Part shown: in pieces, positions 61,793 through 64,000 of the stretch
How positions within the stretch are numbered: position 1 is the first letter of the stretch
Layout of the letters: each line of letters begins with the position of its first letter
Assembly: GCA_026122225.1 (NCBI GenBank)
Contig: JANEZZ010001632.1
Location: 186,001 to 250,000, forward strand
Source of the DNA: Heloderma charlesbogerti
Lineage: Eukaryota > Chordata > Lepidosauria > Squamata > Helodermatidae
Reading direction: 5' to 3'
DNA: 64,000 nt
Notes under the pieces: generated by a model
Told to the model about the DNA's origin: nothing
What the model saw: the letters and a program-made list of their open reading frames with translations, nothing else
Databases searched by the model: none
Translations under genes and position numbers: made by a program

Positions 61793-62162
61793 GTTTTTTT
61801 TTTTGGTGGGAGAGGGGCTGGCTCTTAGTACCTCTGAAGCATGGAAAGGTCTAATGTCCAGATTCTGACTCTGCATATCCATGGTTGCCATGCTACAAAG
61901 CTATGCGCAGGGGCAGAAGTGGCTTACCTTTTCAGCCATGCAAGTTGCTACAGTAGAAGCTTCAGACACCTCCAGGCGGTGCACACAATTATCTCCCACA
62001 TGTGCATCTAACCTTTGTAGGATTGCAGCCATGTAAGCACAGGTTGAGTCACTCCGGTGGTTTCAAGTCAAGGATAAACACACATCAGAACATCCATTAA
62101 GAACCATAGAGATTATACTGATCAAGAGTACCTCTTGCTTCTTATCCCAGTACCCCATTTAT

Positions 62163-62622
62163 GCATGTCCTACATTATGCATGGTGTGGAGAAAGTGGAT
62201 AGCGAGACGTTTTTCTCCCTGTCTTGTAATACTAGAACTAAGGGTCATCCCATGAAGCTGAATGGTGGGAGATCCAGAACAAAGGAAGAACTTCTTCACT
62301 CCATACGTATTAAACTATTGAATTCGTTACAATAGCTATAGAGATGCCCCCTGACTTGGGCAGCTTTAAAAGGGGATTAGACAAATTCTTGGAGGATAAG
62401 GCTGTCAATAGCTACTAATCATGGTGGCTACATATTGCCTCCCCAACAGAGGCAGTAGACCTCCGAATACCAGGAGCTGGGGAATACAACTGGGAGGCTG
62501 CTGTTGCCGTCCTGTCCTGTTGTAGGCTTCCCAGAGGCATCCGGTGGGCCACTGTGCAAACAGAATGCTGCACTAGATAGGCCTTCGGTCTGATCCAGCA
62601 GCACTCCTCCTAGTTTTTAATG
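62163..62622 (+). mobile_element. CR1/L3-like LINE 3' end
   Basis: Begins at the segment coding MHGVEKVDSETFFSLS, runs through a small deletion and the GRFRT-type region, and ends with TCTGATCCAGCAGCACTCCT near 62605. Same family as 38405-39246, 5'-truncated. Confidence 0.88.
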
Positions 62623-64000
62623 TCCTTATTAGGAGAGTGTTGTTGCATGATTTCTTTGAATATTCAGGTAGGAAATTACCTTGAAAACTCACCACAAGGC
62701 AGTCATATGAACTGCTCTTAAATTCTCCCAGGTTGACGGAATGCGGCATTACAGCCCATTCTGGCATGTGCTCCCTGCGTTACATGATTACTGTTGAGAT
62801 CCCACACCCCATAGGGTCTAATTATAATCTCTGTTCCCAACTAATTGGCTTATTTTACAGTCACATAAATTTTGTTGTGGCAATTTTCTGTCCAGCCTTT
62901 CCTTTGACTGGTAACACTGGTTGAAATGTTAAGCCCTTAATCAACACCGACATGCCTGTGGATTCCTGTATTTCTGTCTCCCTGTTTAAATGAAAATCAG
63001 TGCTACATATTTTGTCGGTTTCAGCATTCTCTGAATAGAATTTAATAGCATTTTAAAATAATCAGTTAAGGTTTCCTTTGCCTTTTACATGGTTGATTGA
63101 TTACATTTGAATTTGCATACTGCTCACACCTTTAAAAAGGTGTAAGGAAGTGTGTGATAATTTACAACTCAGTAAACAAAACCTACCATTCATTGTTAGA
63201 AGAAAAGTAAATCTTTAGAATTATTTTGTTGTTGTTGTTCCTTGTTCAATTCCTTGTTCAGTATGTTTCATCAAACATACCACAAACCAAAATGTCCTGG
63301 AAAAAACCCAAAACTTAAACGTACTCTTAAATCACAGCCCTACCAATAAAAATTGTCCCCCCCAAACAATTAACTAGAAAGTACTTCTGCAGGGCATCCT
63401 AGAATTGAGATGAGATTACAAAATAGATTGGGGTTGTTGTCAGATGGCAAGGCCCCAGGCGAATATGTGTTAGTGGCTGAATTATCAAAACCTGTGGACG
63501 TAGGCTCCAATTTTGGACAAATTCTTTTAAAAACAGTGCAAAGCTCATCTTGTAGACATCAGTTTTTCTCTTCTGTCTGCCAAAGAATGGGCTTCTCTGT
63601 CAGATGGACGTAGTGGTTATTGTGGACGCTTTTCTTTTGTGCCGGGAGGGGAACTTTTATTTCCTCGAGTCTGATGTGGACCACTTTTGTGCAGCATGCC
63701 TGGATCTCTTCGCATTCATTTCCAAGAGAGACATATTACAAAAATAAAAAAATAAATCCACTAAATCTCTAACTGCCTAGTTCATTTCACCCCTTTTCAT
63801 TTCTACAATACAGACTTGTTTTCCATTTCCTTCAAATTCATTCCCGTCATCTTTTCAGTAACAATTAATTTGCTGATACATGTTATTAACTCGCTGATAC
63901 ACATTTTAGCTGATAGCTGTAGTGCATATGAAGCAACCATGAAGACATTTAAAATTATTTAGCACTGGGGTGAGTAGGAAAACAAGTGGCTGGGAGGGGA

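Larger units (their letters stand above)
60452..64000 (+). other. TNS3: TNS3 intron, 5' part
   Basis: Begins with a strong GTAAGA donor and runs out of the window. It holds SINE remnants at 60835-61040 and 61560-61792 and an L3-like LINE 3' end at 62163-62622. From 62630 to 64000 I see nothing recognisable; no further tensin exon is visible. Confidence 0.85.

Overview
The window is non-coding-rich vertebrate DNA from a lepidosaur, most likely a squamate reptile. This rests on the repeats: a Bov-B (RTE) LINE 3' end, tRNA-derived SINEs of the Sauria type, CR1 and L3-like LINEs with their typical 3' ends, L2-like LINE remnants, and many short palindromic hAT-like elements. I cannot name a species.

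The only protein-coding gene I can support is TNS3 (tensin-3), read on the + strand. Five internal exons are present at 4470-5738, 25054-25226, 26108-26234, 26331-26414 and 60280-60451. Their reading phases join without a break (codon overhangs of 1, 0, 1 and 1 base between them, leaving 2 at the end). They encode part of the long disordered linker, including a conserved LD-like helix at 5522-5602. The upstream exons for the N-terminal phosphatase-like/C2 region and the downstream exons for the SH2 and PTB domains lie outside the window.

Layout: 1-4469 is the end of an upstream intron; 5739-25053 is a 19-kb intron; three small exons cluster at 25.0-26.4 kb; 26415-60279 is a 34-kb intron; 60452-64000 is the start of another intron. 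All introns are full of old mobile elements and simple repeats.

Two things stand out in the 34-kb intron. First, a CpG island at about 41150-41930 holds a short open frame beginning at ATG 41674. It ends at a possible splice donor in exactly the phase needed to join TNS3 exon 60280-60451. This suggests an internal promoter making a short tensin-3 with the SH2-PTB end but without the N-terminal half. Second, the block 33726-34775 has only two C residues on the + strand in 1050 bases, with sharp edges on both sides. This is either a sequencing/assembly artefact or a very unusual strand-biased sequence. The TNS3 exons are solid; repeat family names are from memory of their consensus features and were not checked against a library.
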